DNA of 64,000 nt, taken from contig JAINUG010000088.1 in NCBI GenBank assembly GCA_029706075.1, positions 1,898,501-1,962,500 on the forward strand, given 5' to 3'. Under the pieces are notes generated by a model. That model was not told where the DNA came from. It saw nothing but the letters and a program-made list of their open reading frames with translations, and did not search any database. Shown here piece after piece: positions 57,001 to 60,363 of this stretch (position 1 is its first letter; every line of letters begins with the position of its first letter). The DNA is from Aldrovandia affinis (taxonomy: Eukaryota > Chordata > Actinopteri > Notacanthiformes > Halosauridae). A program made the position numbers and the translations under genes.

Positions 57001-59969
57001 TCTGGAATACCCAAATCCTCCCTGAGCCACATACTGCCCGGTGTGCTTCATTCTATTGTTAAACTAGCCCCGGAGTATATTCGATTTCCCTTTATTGCGC
57101 AGAGCCAAATTGGTGTCAAACAGGCCTTTTTCAGTCTGGCCGACCTTCCTAATATGATCAGTGTCATAGATTGTATCCATGTGCGCATTAAAGCTCCATT
57201 CACCGACACCTTTGTCTATTATTCCCCTTCTGGAATAATACCGGACAGCTACACCTCACCGATGATGGCATCGATGTGCTCCTCCGTTTGGGAGAGCTTA
57301 TCTAGTGTTCCTTGGCCTCCTTCAGTGGCTTACATTTTTTGCCTACATGCGGTTATTCGTTTTTTCGTTTCTAGTTTCATATCAAACCATTTAACTTTGA
57401 CTTCTTGTACATTTCGTTCAACAGATGAAACGCTATTAACTTGTCTTGTGACTTCGTGCCCAATTTGGACCTTTTGTGTAGCAGAACCCCACTGCTTCTG
57501 CTACTGAATAATATATTTTTGTTCTGTTGAACAGTATCTAGTATTACCTCCACCTCTGCGTCTGATAAATGCTTATTCTGCCTCTTTGATGCCATTTCTC
57601 AACTGAGGATCATCTTTGTGGGTTTCCTGCTTTGCCATATATATTATTTCGGATGGGGTTCGATTATGTTAATTAAGGGACCCTGAATGTGCTTCGAATT
57701 TACGACTGATTGGGATTTAACAACATACAGTGCATCCGGAAAGTTTTGCGCTTGGCATTCAGGCCAAAAAGTTCAATTTGTGTCTCATCAGACCAGAGAA
57801 TCTTTTTCCTGATGCTCTTAGAGTCCTTTAAGTGCCATTTGGCAAACTCCGGGTGGGCTGTCATATGCCTTTCACTCAGGAGTGGCTTCCATCTAGCCAC
57901 TACCATAAAGGCCTGATTGATGGAGTGTTGCAGAGATGGTTGTCCTTCTGCCAGGTTCTCCCATTGCTGCAGGGGAACTCTGAAGCTCTCTTAGAGTGGC
58001 CATTAGGTTCTTGGTCACCTCCCTGACCAAGGCCCTTCTTGCCCGGTTACTGAGTTTGGCCGGATGGCCAGCTCTGAGAAGAGTCGTGGTGGTTCCAAAC
58101 TTCTTCCATTTCACCTTGATGGAGCGCACTGTGCTGCTGGGGACTTTCAATGCTTTAGCAATGTGTTTATATCCTTCCCCAGATCTATGCCTCAACACAA
58201 TTATATCTCAGAGGTCTATGGAGAGTTCCTAGGACTTCATGGCTTGGTTTTTTGGGACCTTATATAGACAGGTGTGTGCCTTTCTAAAGCATGTACGATC
58301 AATTGAATTTGCCACAGGTGGACTACAATCAAGTTCTAGAGACATCTCAAGGATGATCAAAGGGAACAGGATGCATCTGAGCTCAATTCTGAGTGTCATA
58401 GCAAAGGGTCTGAATACTTATGTAAATGTTATATTTCAGTTTTTTATTTTTAATAAATTAGCAAAAATGTCTAAAAACCAGTTTTTGCTTTGTCATTATG
58501 GGGTATTGTGTGTAGATTGATGAATAAATTTTTTTTCTTTTAGAATAAGGCTGTAGCATAACAAAATGTGGAAAAAGTGAAGGGGTCTGAATACTTTCCG
58601 AATGCACTGTACGCACGGGATACGATTGAAACTAAGTGCCTCCGAATGTTTGATAAATGCGGCAGAAGTTGTTAGTTTGTATAATTTTACAGAGAAACTT
58701 ACGTGCATATTTACGAAATTATTGATAAATGAGGCCCAATAAATGGAAAACAGATTTCAAATGTGTGAAACAACAGATTTACCCAATTGGCCACATTAAG
58801 ACTATATGTCCACCTCTGCTGAACCTAAGTGCTATATTTAAGGCTAAGTGCTTTGTCCCCCTAAGTGCTTTGTGCAATCTCATTCTACAGCAAACAGAAG
58901 GCTTCAAGAAGAGATGGTTCACTATGGATGACAGGAGACTGATGTACTTCAAAGATGCTCTGGTGAGGTGACCCCCCCCCAGTGTTTTTCCTGCTGTGAC
59001 TGCAGTAGGTGGTTTTACCATAGCTGCTCAATAAAAATGTATTTTTGTTTCGCGAAAATGATGTCGACACAGGAAATGCGGTAGCGAGCGCTGAAGGATA
59101 AAACTTTTTTTTACATTTGTTACATTACATTGCCACAGTACAATCATGTGGTGTCAAAACCTAGGAGGAATTACATGGTGGGAAAAAAAGTATTGACACA
59201 TTACAATTGAATAGAAATTGAAGAAAGGCGCACGCACACATACTCACATGCACAGGCGCACAGGCACAGACATGCATACATGCACACACATATATGTGTA
59301 TACACGGCCACGTGGCCACACACACATACACACACACACACACACCCCATATCCCACAGATTGTGACTTTGTGACAGCTCGTTCCACTGTTCCTGCTTCT
59401 GATTCCCTATCCCAGGATGCCTATGCCAGGGGGGAGGTGTTCATCGGGAGCAAGGAGAACAGCTACACTGTGCTGCCCGGCCTCCCGCCCTCCACCCAGG
59501 GGAACCACTGGAAGTTTGGCATTACCATAGTTACACCTGACAGGAAGTTCCTGTTTGCTTGTGAGACGGAGGAGGACCAGAGGGACTGGATTGCTGCCTT
59601 CCAGAAGGTGGTGAACAGGCCCATGCTGCCGCAGGAGTATGCAGGTGAGACTCAGATGTAAATGGTCAAATGTAACATCCCGTTATGGGAGGCCCCTTTA
59701 CAGTCAGTGCAGGAAGCTTTTACTGGTGGTTAGCACTGTGTGGCTTTCTGAAGCAGGAGTAGCAAAGCCACTCGTGATCTTGGTAGATGAATGGCTAGTG
59801 TAACTGTGTTGGGAGGCGAATGGATTGTGTAACTGTGTTAGTGGGTGAATGGATTGTGTTACTGTGTTGACAGGTGAAAGGATAGTTCTTTTGTGTTGGC
59901 AGGTGAATGGATTGTGTAACTGTGTTATTGCCCTCTGCAGTGGAAGCACATTTCAAGCACAAACCCTGA
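10883..59969 (+). CDS. adap1: ArfGAP with dual PH domains 1 / centaurin alpha-1 (spliced, 11 exons, complete)
   Basis: ADAP1 is a GTPase-activating protein for Arf6 that is recruited to membranes by PtdIns(3,4,5)P3 and inositol tetrakisphosphate binding, and is prominent in neurons. Joined exons give 377 residues (human 374). The ArfGAP domain is at about 1-125 with zinc ligands C24, C27, C44 and C47 and the arginine finger in SGIHR (R52). PH1 is at about 132-232 ([18 protein letters not shown]). PH2 is at about 253-361 ([43 protein letters not shown]). The C-terminus VEAHFKHKP matches ADAP1 and not ADAP2, which decides the paralogue. Every junction is GT/AG with matching phase, and no break is seen. 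The exon 8 donor (AAG|GTTCGT) is weak. Introns are long (intron 1 about 17.9 kb, intron 4 about 12.7 kb) and filled with transposons. Confidence 0.96.
12244..12345 (+). repeat. Dispersed repeat pair in adap1 intron 1, copy 1
   Basis: Starts aaacaggtgattcttcaatg and contains ctccaatggagatgaa. A similar segment lies at 15498-15612, with an insertion near the middle. Family unknown; copies are too short to classify. Confidence 0.55.
13473..13662. mobile_element. Palindromic MITE-like element (hAT-type ends)
   Basis: Left end caggtgtcaaactcattcca is mirrored by the right end tggaatgagtttgacacccc. The inverted arms extend inward about 70 bp with mismatches, and there is no coding sequence. It resembles the abundant non-autonomous fish elements with CAGGGGTGTCAAACT ends. 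I could not define a clean target duplication. Confidence 0.75.
14405..14690 (-). mobile_element. tRNA-derived SINE (family A), minus strand
   Basis: On the minus strand it begins gcctcctgggtggtctagcg, with an A-box-like ggtctagcggttac and a B-box-like ggttcaattcc about 40 bp later, then a GC-rich body and an A-rich end (14405-14430). Four similar copies lie at 41256, 44030, 46559 and 56172. Confidence 0.8.
15498..15612 (+). repeat. Dispersed repeat pair in adap1 intron 1, copy 2
   Basis: Similar to 12244-12345 (aggtgattctttaatgtatt ... ctccaatggagatgaacctg). It runs into a CA-rich stretch and then the degenerate tandem array at 15640-15810. Confidence 0.55.
15640..15810 (+). repeat. Degenerate tandem repeat of a 'gagaccgattcaagac' unit
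   Basis: About six imperfect units of roughly 25-34 bp share the words gagaccga and attcaagac. The encoded ORF ([21 protein letters not shown]) is a translation of the repeat, not a recognised protein. Similar 'gtctcggtctt' words occur in fish interspersed repeats, so this may be part of a larger unidentified element. Confidence 0.6.
16586..17557 (-). mobile_element. Internally deleted Tc1-like element
   Basis: Inverted ends share tttggcatttttcacattt and its reverse, and the right end reads tatatccactgta. The minus strand keeps the transposase start ([20 protein letters not shown], then [20 protein letters not shown]), a paired-type HTH of Tc1 transposases. The DDE catalytic part is degraded. 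Non-autonomous. Confidence 0.82.
17558..18109. other. adap1 intron 1 spacer
   Basis: No repeat boundary or exon recognised in this 550-bp stretch. It is AT-rich with short GT runs. Confidence 0.4.
18110..18582 (-). repeat. Inverted duplication, left arm (partner 24485-24937)
   Basis: Reads as the reverse complement of 24485-24937. It starts at aaagcttgttcaatccacag and ends in the L2 tail gacgctctcatccagagtg. Identity looks high. One clear difference is about 14 extra bases in this arm near 18215. The arms enclose about 5.9 kb of rearranged L2 sequence. Confidence 0.85.
18550..19020 (-). mobile_element. L2-type LINE, 3' end fragment
   Basis: Minus-strand 3' end of an L2 LINE. The terminal tail is at 18550-18590, with 3' UTR up to about 18830. 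From 18830 to 19020 the end of the reverse transcriptase ORF is readable ([16 protein letters not shown] in one frame, a WNDL-type motif around gtggaatgacctcc). This last part is the reverse complement of 21290-21480. Degenerate. Confidence 0.8.
19065..19165 (+). repeat. Possible tRNA-like SINE fragment
   Basis: Contains a B-box-like gggtttcagtccc at about 19116-19128, preceded by tggggctgtgatcagagcac, an A-box-like region. Short and without a clear tail. Confidence 0.4.
19938..20481 (+). mobile_element. Tc1-like element, internally deleted
   Basis: Inverted ends: tacaggtaactgtataaagg at left, ttattttggcagttacctgt at right. The plus strand begins a transposase ([14 protein letters not shown]) and soon meets stops; the DDE region is absent. 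Same family as 4792-5305. Confidence 0.85.
20490..21140. other. adap1 intron 1 spacer with faint repeat sequence
   Basis: Bases 20630-20890 read on the minus strand like transposon-tail sequence (short open stretch with [18 protein letters not shown]), but no family could be fixed. No exon. Confidence 0.3.
21143..21503 (+). mobile_element. L2-type LINE fragment, plus orientation
   Basis: Plus-strand remnant of the C-terminal end of L2 reverse transcriptase ([20 protein letters not shown]; then [13 protein letters not shown]; then a [14 protein letters not shown] end). At about 21503 it abuts a minus-strand L2, tail to tail. It is the inverted counterpart of 18830-19020. Confidence 0.8.
21794..22423 (-). 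pseudogene. L2 LINE reverse transcriptase core ORF
   Basis: 209 codons covering fingers and palm of the L2 reverse transcriptase. The first catalytic Asp is in [15 protein letters not shown], then [16 protein letters not shown], then the YADD box ([10 protein letters not shown]), then [17 protein letters not shown] stop follows SARSL, and the reading resumes in another frame at 21793-21504. Part of a LINE, not a host gene. Confidence 0.88.
22673..23764 (-). pseudogene. L2 LINE endonuclease domain ORF
   Basis: A 363-codon open frame encoding the endonuclease part of L2 ORF2, which nicks target DNA for target-primed reverse transcription. Visible motifs are GDFN (metal/active-site region) and SDH near the end of the domain (VSDHCF). 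Upstream residues show the [16 protein letters not shown] stretch typical of this clade. The reading ends before the reverse transcriptase because of a frame break, so the product would not be functional. Confidence 0.85.
23999..24125 (-). repeat. Three tandem ~44-bp units in the L2 5' region
   Basis: Units start at about 23999, 24043 and 24086, each with cctgcaggtagactcc, then tttgtctttgtccgttgagt. They sit upstream of the endonuclease ORF on the minus strand, where a LINE promoter would be. Confidence 0.8.
24485..24937 (+). repeat. Inverted duplication, right arm (partner 18110-18582)
   Basis: Starts with the L2 tail (actctggatgagagcgtctg), then ataaatgaggtatttgtaat, and continues through unique-looking sequence to ggattgaacaagctttctg. 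It mirrors the left arm. Confidence 0.85.
25145..25543 (+). mobile_element. tRNA-derived SINE (family B) with target duplication
   Basis: Head with an A-box-like gatggcgtatcggtctaacg and a B-box-like gggttcgaaacccgcg (about 25217), a GC-rich body and a long A/T-rich tail. A perfect ~14-bp target duplication, aaaaatacagatac, flanks it (25132 and 25544). The head differs from family A, but the body words (ggctgtccgcctccggg) are related. Confidence 0.85.
25560..26640. other. adap1 intron 1 spacer
   Basis: No exon or clear mobile element recognised in about 1.1 kb. Short open frames here have no family resemblance. Confidence 0.4.
26650..26770 (-). repeat. Possible tRNA-like SINE head
   Basis: On the minus strand, ggatggcgcaatgataaagg resembles an A box, and ggctcaattcccca a B box about 50 bp later. 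No tail was identified. Confidence 0.45.
27080..27636 (-). mobile_element. Tc1-like element retaining transposase C-terminal half
   Basis: Terminal inverted repeats: tacactaccgttcaaaagtt at left and acttttgaacggtagtgta at right, flanked by TA. The minus strand encodes the C-terminal transposase part ([14 protein letters not shown], then [19 protein letters not shown]), including the DNDPKH and PDLNPIE motifs with the second and third catalytic acids of the DDE triad. The N-terminal DNA-binding half is deleted. Confidence 0.92.
27700..28290 (+). repeat. Degenerate tandem-like region ('tgattaactgatatacagt' words)
   Basis: Words such as agtgattaactga, gtctgatatatag and tatgcagt recur irregularly over nearly 600 bp. 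Probably an old, decayed tandem array adjoining the 16-bp array. Confidence 0.5.
28353..28850 (+). repeat. 16-bp minisatellite immediately upstream of adap1 exon 2
   Basis: Roughly 30 head-to-tail units of ccactactcyacactg, with variants (gctgctactccacact; gcctgtactacacta at the right). The array ends about 60 bp before the exon 2 acceptor. A 16-nt unit makes a 16-residue periodic ORF (LLYTA..HYSTLP) that is an artefact. Confidence 0.93.
28909..29039 (+). CDS. adap1: adap1 exon 2 (ArfGAP zinc finger and arginine finger)
   Basis: Bounded by CTTTCAG and GTAAGT. It encodes [20 protein letters not shown] then [18 protein letters not shown], with zinc ligands C44/C47 and the catalytic Arg of GIHR. 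Confidence 0.96.
29790..29975 (+). repeat. Pyrimidine-rich (CT)n tract
   Basis: Nearly pure C/T simple sequence (ctctctctcc) in adap1 intron 2. It produces long but meaningless ORFs on both strands. Confidence 0.85.
29976..30755. other. adap1 intron 2 spacer
   Basis: No exon or repeat recognised. Confidence 0.4.
30756..30972 (+). mobile_element. tRNA-derived SINE with L2-type tail
   Basis: B-box-like ggttcagttccc, central gtacccttgagcaaggtgct, then the tail gctctggataagagcatatg and ctaaatgcttgtaatgtaat. The (AATGT)n terminus is typical of SINEs mobilised by L2-clade LINEs. Confidence 0.88.
30973..31458. other. adap1: End of adap1 intron 2
   Basis: No repeat of note. It ends in the acceptor CTGTCTGCAG before exon 3. 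Confidence 0.5.
31459..31550 (+). CDS. adap1: adap1 exon 3
   Basis: Encodes [20 protein letters not shown] then [10 protein letters not shown], the second half of the ArfGAP domain. It ends two bases into a Gln codon before GTAAGT. Confidence 0.95.
31551..33068. other. Start of adap1 intron 3
   Basis: Contains a purine-rich ggaaggaagg stretch near 31915-31960 and a GT-rich stretch near 32090-32190. No exon found. Confidence 0.45.
33229..33444 (+). pseudogene. Tc1 transposase, N-terminal HTH part
   Basis: Encodes [20 protein letters not shown], then [20 protein letters not shown], the paired-type DNA-binding region, then a GRKK basic hook. It stops at 33442, and further sequence to 33669 continues the transposase in broken frames. 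Confidence 0.85.
33670..35949 (-). mobile_element. 5'-truncated L2 LINE inserted in a Tc1 element
   Basis: The 3' tail at 33684-33740 (reverse of gtcgctctggataagagcgt) is next to an A/T-rich end. The minus strand reads the linker after the endonuclease (35900-35404) and then reverse transcriptase. Insertion is in the Tc1 transposase words gtcatgtgg|tctgatgagtcc, with GTGG on both sides (33666-33669, 35950-35953) as a possible short target duplication. Close to the L2 at 21.5-24.5 kb. Confidence 0.93.
33944..35404 (-). pseudogene. L2 LINE reverse transcriptase ORF (486 codons, 5'-truncated)
   Basis: Longest open frame in the window. It has palm motifs [57 protein letters not shown], the YADD box ([10 protein letters not shown]), [13 protein letters not shown] and the C-terminal region [20 protein letters not shown], and ends RLHYH. 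The usual PQGS box reads LQGSVLGP, a Pro-to-Leu change. The endonuclease is lost by 5' truncation, so the element cannot move by itself. Not a host gene. Confidence 0.9.
36037..36543 (+). pseudogene. Tc1 transposase, C-terminal catalytic part
   Basis: 168 codons with [10 protein letters not shown], the second catalytic Asp region ([13 protein letters not shown]), and [16 protein letters not shown], which carries the third acid. It ends [10 protein letters not shown] just inside the terminal repeat. It is the downstream half of the element that starts at 33229. Confidence 0.9.
36570..37100. other. adap1 intron 3 spacer
   Basis: No exon or clear repeat. Confidence 0.4.
37116..37154 (+). repeat. 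(GT)n microsatellite
   Basis: About 18 GT units, slightly interrupted, in adap1 intron 3. Confidence 0.95.
37850..37936 (+). repeat. (GA)n-rich simple repeat
   Basis: A run of agagagaga with minor interruptions, in adap1 intron 3. Confidence 0.85.
38505..38665 (+). repeat. tRNA-like SINE fragment
   Basis: A-box-like gtagcatagttaag and B-box-like ggtttgaatctgacc spaced as in tRNA-derived SINEs. It ends near gtacaggtggcacagagg without a clear tail. Confidence 0.55.
38979..39026 (+). repeat. (CA)n microsatellite just upstream of adap1 exon 4
   Basis: About 24 uninterrupted CA units ending 28 bp before the exon 4 acceptor (39054). Confidence 0.95.
39055..39137 (+). CDS. adap1: adap1 exon 4
   Basis: Bounded by TTCTGCAG and GTAAGC. 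It encodes [20 protein letters not shown] then KQEPYSA, the end of the ArfGAP domain and the linker to PH1. Confidence 0.95.
39352..40527 (+). mobile_element. Near-complete Tc1-like element
   Basis: About 1.18 kb with terminal inverted repeats of roughly 28 bp: accaatcagccacaacatta at left, taatgttgtggctgattggt at right, flanked by TA. The transposase is nearly full but broken by a stop (39899-39901) and a frameshift near 40260. Least decayed DNA transposon in the window. Confidence 0.95.
39476..40493 (+). pseudogene. Tc1 transposase with one stop and one frameshift
   Basis: The N-terminal HTH half ([20 protein letters not shown], then [20 protein letters not shown]) runs to TAG at 39899-39901, where the family usually has a Trp codon. 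Reading resumes with [15 protein letters not shown] (first catalytic Asp), [10 protein letters not shown], and [14 protein letters not shown] (second). Near 40260 the frame shifts to [18 protein letters not shown]. The usual third acid region reads NPIK where most relatives have NPIE, so the last catalytic acid also appears changed. Inactive. Confidence 0.9.
40724..40768 (+). repeat. 45-bp inverted repeat, left arm (partner 41015-41059)
   Basis: Matches the reverse complement of 41015-41059 at 43 of 45 positions by eye (core aatgtcatgacattaattgc). The arms enclose a truncated SINE-like segment of about 245 bp. Confidence 0.88.
40790..41012 (-). mobile_element. Truncated family-A-like SINE body between inverted arms
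   Basis: Minus-strand SINE body with its tail at left (atttttctccccaatttgg, ttataccctctattt). The GC-rich body runs to accctcccccctccctctgg. The tRNA-related head is missing; the sequence enters the inverted repeat instead. Confidence 0.65.
41015..41059 (-). repeat. 45-bp inverted repeat, right arm
   Basis: Reverse complement of 40724-40768 with two mismatches. Confidence 0.88.
41256..41616 (+). mobile_element. tRNA-derived SINE (family A), complete with target duplication
   Basis: Head aggcctcccgggtggtctag, then tggttacaacgtttgacg, with A box and a B-box-like gggggttggattcc. The GC-rich body ends in attttaaaaaa. Perfect 15-bp target duplication aaaaacccttggtcc at 41241-41255 and 41617-41631, so the insertion is recent. 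Confidence 0.93.
41632..44029. other. adap1 intron 4 spacer
   Basis: About 2.4 kb without an exon or a confidently named element. Bases 43200-43520 are G/C-rich with several CpG. A possible decayed element lies around 42540-42780, unassigned. Confidence 0.4.
44030..44353 (-). mobile_element. tRNA-derived SINE (family A), head-truncated
   Basis: Tail at left (ttttttttgtttctgatttt), with body words shared with the other family A copies (ctgccgtagccctgtgaccg; cttccctcccccctcactgg). It is cut at the B-box region (gattcgattcccc on the minus strand), so the A box is missing. Confidence 0.82.
44396..44668. mobile_element. hAT-type MITE with 8-bp target duplication
   Basis: Ends taggggtgtaatggt and accgttacacccct(a). 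Flanked by GTAGATAT (44388-44395) and GTAGATTT (44669-44676), an 8-bp duplication with one mismatch, the hAT signature. No coding sequence. Confidence 0.85.
45109..45590 (-). mobile_element. L1-type LINE fragment, C-terminal region
   Basis: Minus-strand codons read as the end of an L1 reverse transcriptase ORF: the Cys/His-rich stretch around [20 protein letters not shown] with [10 protein letters not shown], then [19 protein letters not shown]. Frames are broken. Continues at 45840-46200 after an inserted fragment. Confidence 0.78.
45592..45840 (+). mobile_element. Non-LTR 3'-end fragment inserted in the L1 remnant
   Basis: Plus-strand codons read [16 protein letters not shown], the C-terminal end typical of CR1/Rex-like reverse transcriptases. 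The end is rich in ttatgtattcttatgttctt, like the short terminal repeats of those LINEs. It interrupts the minus-strand L1. Confidence 0.7.
45841..46200 (-). mobile_element. L1-type LINE fragment, thumb region
   Basis: Minus-strand reading ([20 protein letters not shown], then [17 protein letters not shown]) is the region just upstream of the 45109-45590 fragment in L1 proteins. Together they form one L1 relic split by the insertion between them. Confidence 0.72.
46559..46925 (+). mobile_element. tRNA-derived SINE (family A)
   Basis: Head gaggcctcccgcgtgctcca, A-box-like ctccagtggttacaac, B-box-like ggggttcgattccc (46613), body, and tail ttgggagaaaacggggtaaa followed by A-rich sequence. Confidence 0.88.
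46926..47972. other. adap1 intron 4 spacer
   Basis: No exon and no confidently named element in about 1 kb. Confidence 0.4.
47973..48736 (-). mobile_element. Tc1-like element with long (~170-bp) inverted ends
   Basis: Left end tacactaccggtcaaaatat. The 48056-48145 stretch (ggtacaaaggtaagcggtaa) is mirrored at 48565-48680. The right terminus is truncated after gggggtgttctaaaat. Between the arms is decayed minus-strand transposase. Long inverted ends place it in the IR/DR-like group of fish Tc1 elements. Confidence 0.85.
48737..49360. other. adap1 intron 4 spacer
   Basis: GC-rich patch at 48950-49160 with several CpG and a G-run (49141-49150). No exon or named element. Confidence 0.4.
49362..49490 (+). 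repeat. SINE remnant (central and tail part)
   Basis: Words gggctcataccccagttgtt, gtacccttaagcaggtactt and cataaatggacaacatct match the central region of fish tRNA-SINEs such as the one at 30756. Head and L2 tail are not clear. Confidence 0.55.
49491..51793. other. End of adap1 intron 4
   Basis: Two similar blocks around 49670-49780 share ttccggcttcctgcca. An (AG)n run lies at 50495-50522, and degenerate agagtcagagt repeats occupy 51180-51580. No exon before 51794. Confidence 0.45.
51794..51906 (+). CDS. adap1: adap1 exon 5 (start of PH1)
   Basis: Bounded by TTCACAG and GTGAGT. It encodes [20 protein letters not shown] then [17 protein letters not shown], containing the basic lipid-binding loop of PH1. 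Confidence 0.96.
51907..52575. other. adap1 intron 5, first part
   Basis: C/T-rich just after the donor (51935-52005). No exon or named element. Confidence 0.45.
52698..52757 (+). repeat. Fold-back 1, left arm (60 bp; partner 53135-53194)
   Basis: Begins gtgtctgttcagtttgtttt. It matches the reverse complement of 53135-53194 with one mismatch seen by eye. Confidence 0.9.
53135..53194 (-). repeat. Fold-back 1, right arm
   Basis: Reverse complement of 52698-52757, separated by 377 bp. Confidence 0.9.
53334..53546 (-). pseudogene. hAT transposase C-terminal dimerisation fragment
   Basis: 70 codons ([20 protein letters not shown], then [20 protein letters not shown], then [24 protein letters not shown] end) match the hATC domain of hAT transposases. 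Upstream coding sequence is replaced by the fold-back arm that begins at 53537, so the catalytic domain is absent. Confidence 0.9.
53537..53688 (+). repeat. Fold-back 2, left arm (152 bp; partner 53901-54052)
   Basis: Starts tctgaatcacagactgatgt. It matches the reverse complement of 53901-54052 over 152 bp without gaps; I count two mismatches. Confidence 0.93.
53901..54052 (-). repeat. Fold-back 2, right arm
   Basis: Starts aatgtgattggttaaatgct, ends cagtctgtgattcaga. Separated from its partner by 212 bp. Confidence 0.93.
54177..54323 (+). CDS. adap1: adap1 exon 6 (PH1 continued)
   Basis: Bounded by CCCCCAG and GTAAGG. It encodes [20 protein letters not shown] then [20 protein letters not shown], ending HEDGK. 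Confidence 0.96.
54357..54476 (+). repeat. (CA)n-rich repeat 34 bp after the adap1 exon 6 donor
   Basis: About 120 bp of acacacac with interruptions (tacaaacac, cgcacaaac, gcatgcacg). Confidence 0.93.
54477..55115. other. adap1 intron 6 spacer
   Basis: No repeat or extra exon seen. It ends in the acceptor TTTGGTAG. Confidence 0.5.
55116..55199 (+). CDS. adap1: adap1 exon 7 (end of PH1)
   Basis: Encodes [20 protein letters not shown] then YPGASDAD, the C-terminal helix of PH1 and the inter-PH linker. Donor GTGAGT. Confidence 0.95.
55220..55505 (+). repeat. Tandem repeat, ~57-bp unit, about 5 imperfect copies
   Basis: Words cctcatcaacatg, ctcaccacctctgtgac and cttatgacc recur at roughly 57-bp spacing through most of adap1 intron 7. 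Confidence 0.8.
55671..55733 (+). CDS. adap1: adap1 exon 8 (start of PH2)
   Basis: Encodes [21 protein letters not shown]. The acceptor GTATCCAG is good. The donor AAG|GTTCGT is weak, lacking the usual purine-AGT after GT. Confidence 0.94.
56172..56550 (-). mobile_element. tRNA-derived SINE (family A) nested in Harbinger
   Basis: On the minus strand it starts ggcctcccgtgtggtccagt, with a B-box-like gggttcaattcccc, and ends in the A/T-rich tail at left. A 16-bp target duplication, aagaaagatacatttt, lies at 56156-56171 and 56551-56566. Confidence 0.93.
56839..57507 (+). pseudogene. Harbinger transposase (HARBI1-like), N-terminal and part of catalytic region
   Basis: Readable words: [20 protein letters not shown], then [20 protein letters not shown], then [20 protein letters not shown], then [16 protein letters not shown]. 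They cover the helix-turn-helix domain and the first catalytic Asp (VIDCIH). After about 57250 similarity fades and the rest of the DDE nuclease is lost, partly because it runs into the antisense accessory gene. Defective. Confidence 0.88.
57377..57595 (-). pseudogene. Harbinger Myb/SANT-like accessory ORF, N-terminal part
   Basis: Starts [20 protein letters not shown], then [17 protein letters not shown], the beginning of the Myb-like DNA-binding partner that autonomous Harbingers encode beside the transposase. It loses similarity after about 45 residues ([20 protein letters not shown]). Confidence 0.8.
57726..58611 (-). mobile_element. Tc1-like element nested in Harbinger
   Basis: Ends tacagtgcatccggaaagtt and actttccgaatgcactgta, flanked by TA. 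Minus-strand transposase pieces: [20 protein letters not shown] then [14 protein letters not shown] (HTH), and [13 protein letters not shown] (first catalytic Asp). The remaining catalytic region is deleted and frames are broken. Confidence 0.92.
58891..58962 (+). CDS. adap1: adap1 exon 9 (PH2 core)
   Basis: Bounded by TTCTACAG and GTGAGG. It encodes [20 protein letters not shown] then KDAL, with the KRWF phosphoinositide-contact strand. Confidence 0.96.
59222..59345 (+). repeat. (CA)n-rich repeat upstream of adap1 exon 10
   Basis: Interrupted CA repeat (gcacacacatatatgtg; cacacacacac), ending about 70 bp before exon 10. Confidence 0.85.
59416..59644 (+). CDS. adap1: adap1 exon 10 (end of PH2)
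   Basis: Bounded by ATCCCAG and GTGAGA. It encodes [20 protein letters not shown], then [20 protein letters not shown], then [17 protein letters not shown]. Confidence 0.96.
59780..59930 (+). repeat. Tandem repeat, ~32-bp unit, before the last adap1 exon
   Basis: Four to five units of aatggattgtgtaactgtgtt plus a variable ggaggcg/gtgggtg/acaggtg linker. The array ends about 10 bp before the last acceptor and fills half of the 296-bp intron 10. Confidence 0.85.
59941..59969 (+). CDS. adap1: adap1 exon 11 (C-terminus)
   Basis: Acceptor CTCTGCAG. It completes Val and encodes EAHFKHKP then TGA. This ending is diagnostic of ADAP1. Confidence 0.96.
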
Positions 59970-60363
59970 GGGCGGGGCCAAGGTCCTGTGTCAGGTGGGA
60001 CTGGAGAAAGTCAGGTATTCTGCATGGATGACTGAGCTGAACACATGGGTTCCCTGGACTCAGGTGGACAGGGCAACGCAAACAACCCCCCTCTATCCAC
60101 CCCCTCGGAATGCAGAACAGAACCTACGTCAATGTCCTAATCTGTCCATCAAGGGGGGCAGTAACCACACAGGAAGTCTGATGCGAGCATCTATTTCCCC
60201 TGCTCCTCCCCTGTAGCGCCCCACCCTGTCTTGTCCTTTCCAGAGTTTGTGCTAATCTGCTTCTCTAATGTACTGTACTGGACCGCCAACCTCAATGTTA
60301 TTGAGAAGTTACCTTTACATGAATGTTGTCTTAACTTATTTGTACTACGCTATTGTGAATAAA
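59970..60363 (+). other. adap1: adap1 3' UTR with poly(A) signal
   Basis: AATAAA at 60358-60363, 389 bases past the stop, followed by an A-rich stretch. No other signal is closer. Confidence 0.75.

Larger units (their letters stand above)
55901..58737 (+). mobile_element. PIF/Harbinger element carrying a nested SINE and a nested Tc1
   Basis: Terminal inverted repeats gggcctcatttatcaa (55901-55916) and ttgataaatgaggccc (58722-58737), flanked by AAT on both sides as a 3-bp target duplication. It holds two convergent genes, transposase (+) and a Myb/SANT-like accessory ORF (-), the standard Harbinger pair. A SINE (56172-56550) and a Tc1 element (57726-58611) are inserted. It occupies 2837 of the 3157 bases of adap1 intron 8. 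Confidence 0.92.

Noticed and set aside
10883..59969. Assignment to the paralogue adap2
   Set aside because: The PH2 wording ([11 protein letters not shown]) and the C-terminus VEAHFKHKP match ADAP1. ADAP2 proteins have a different C-terminus.
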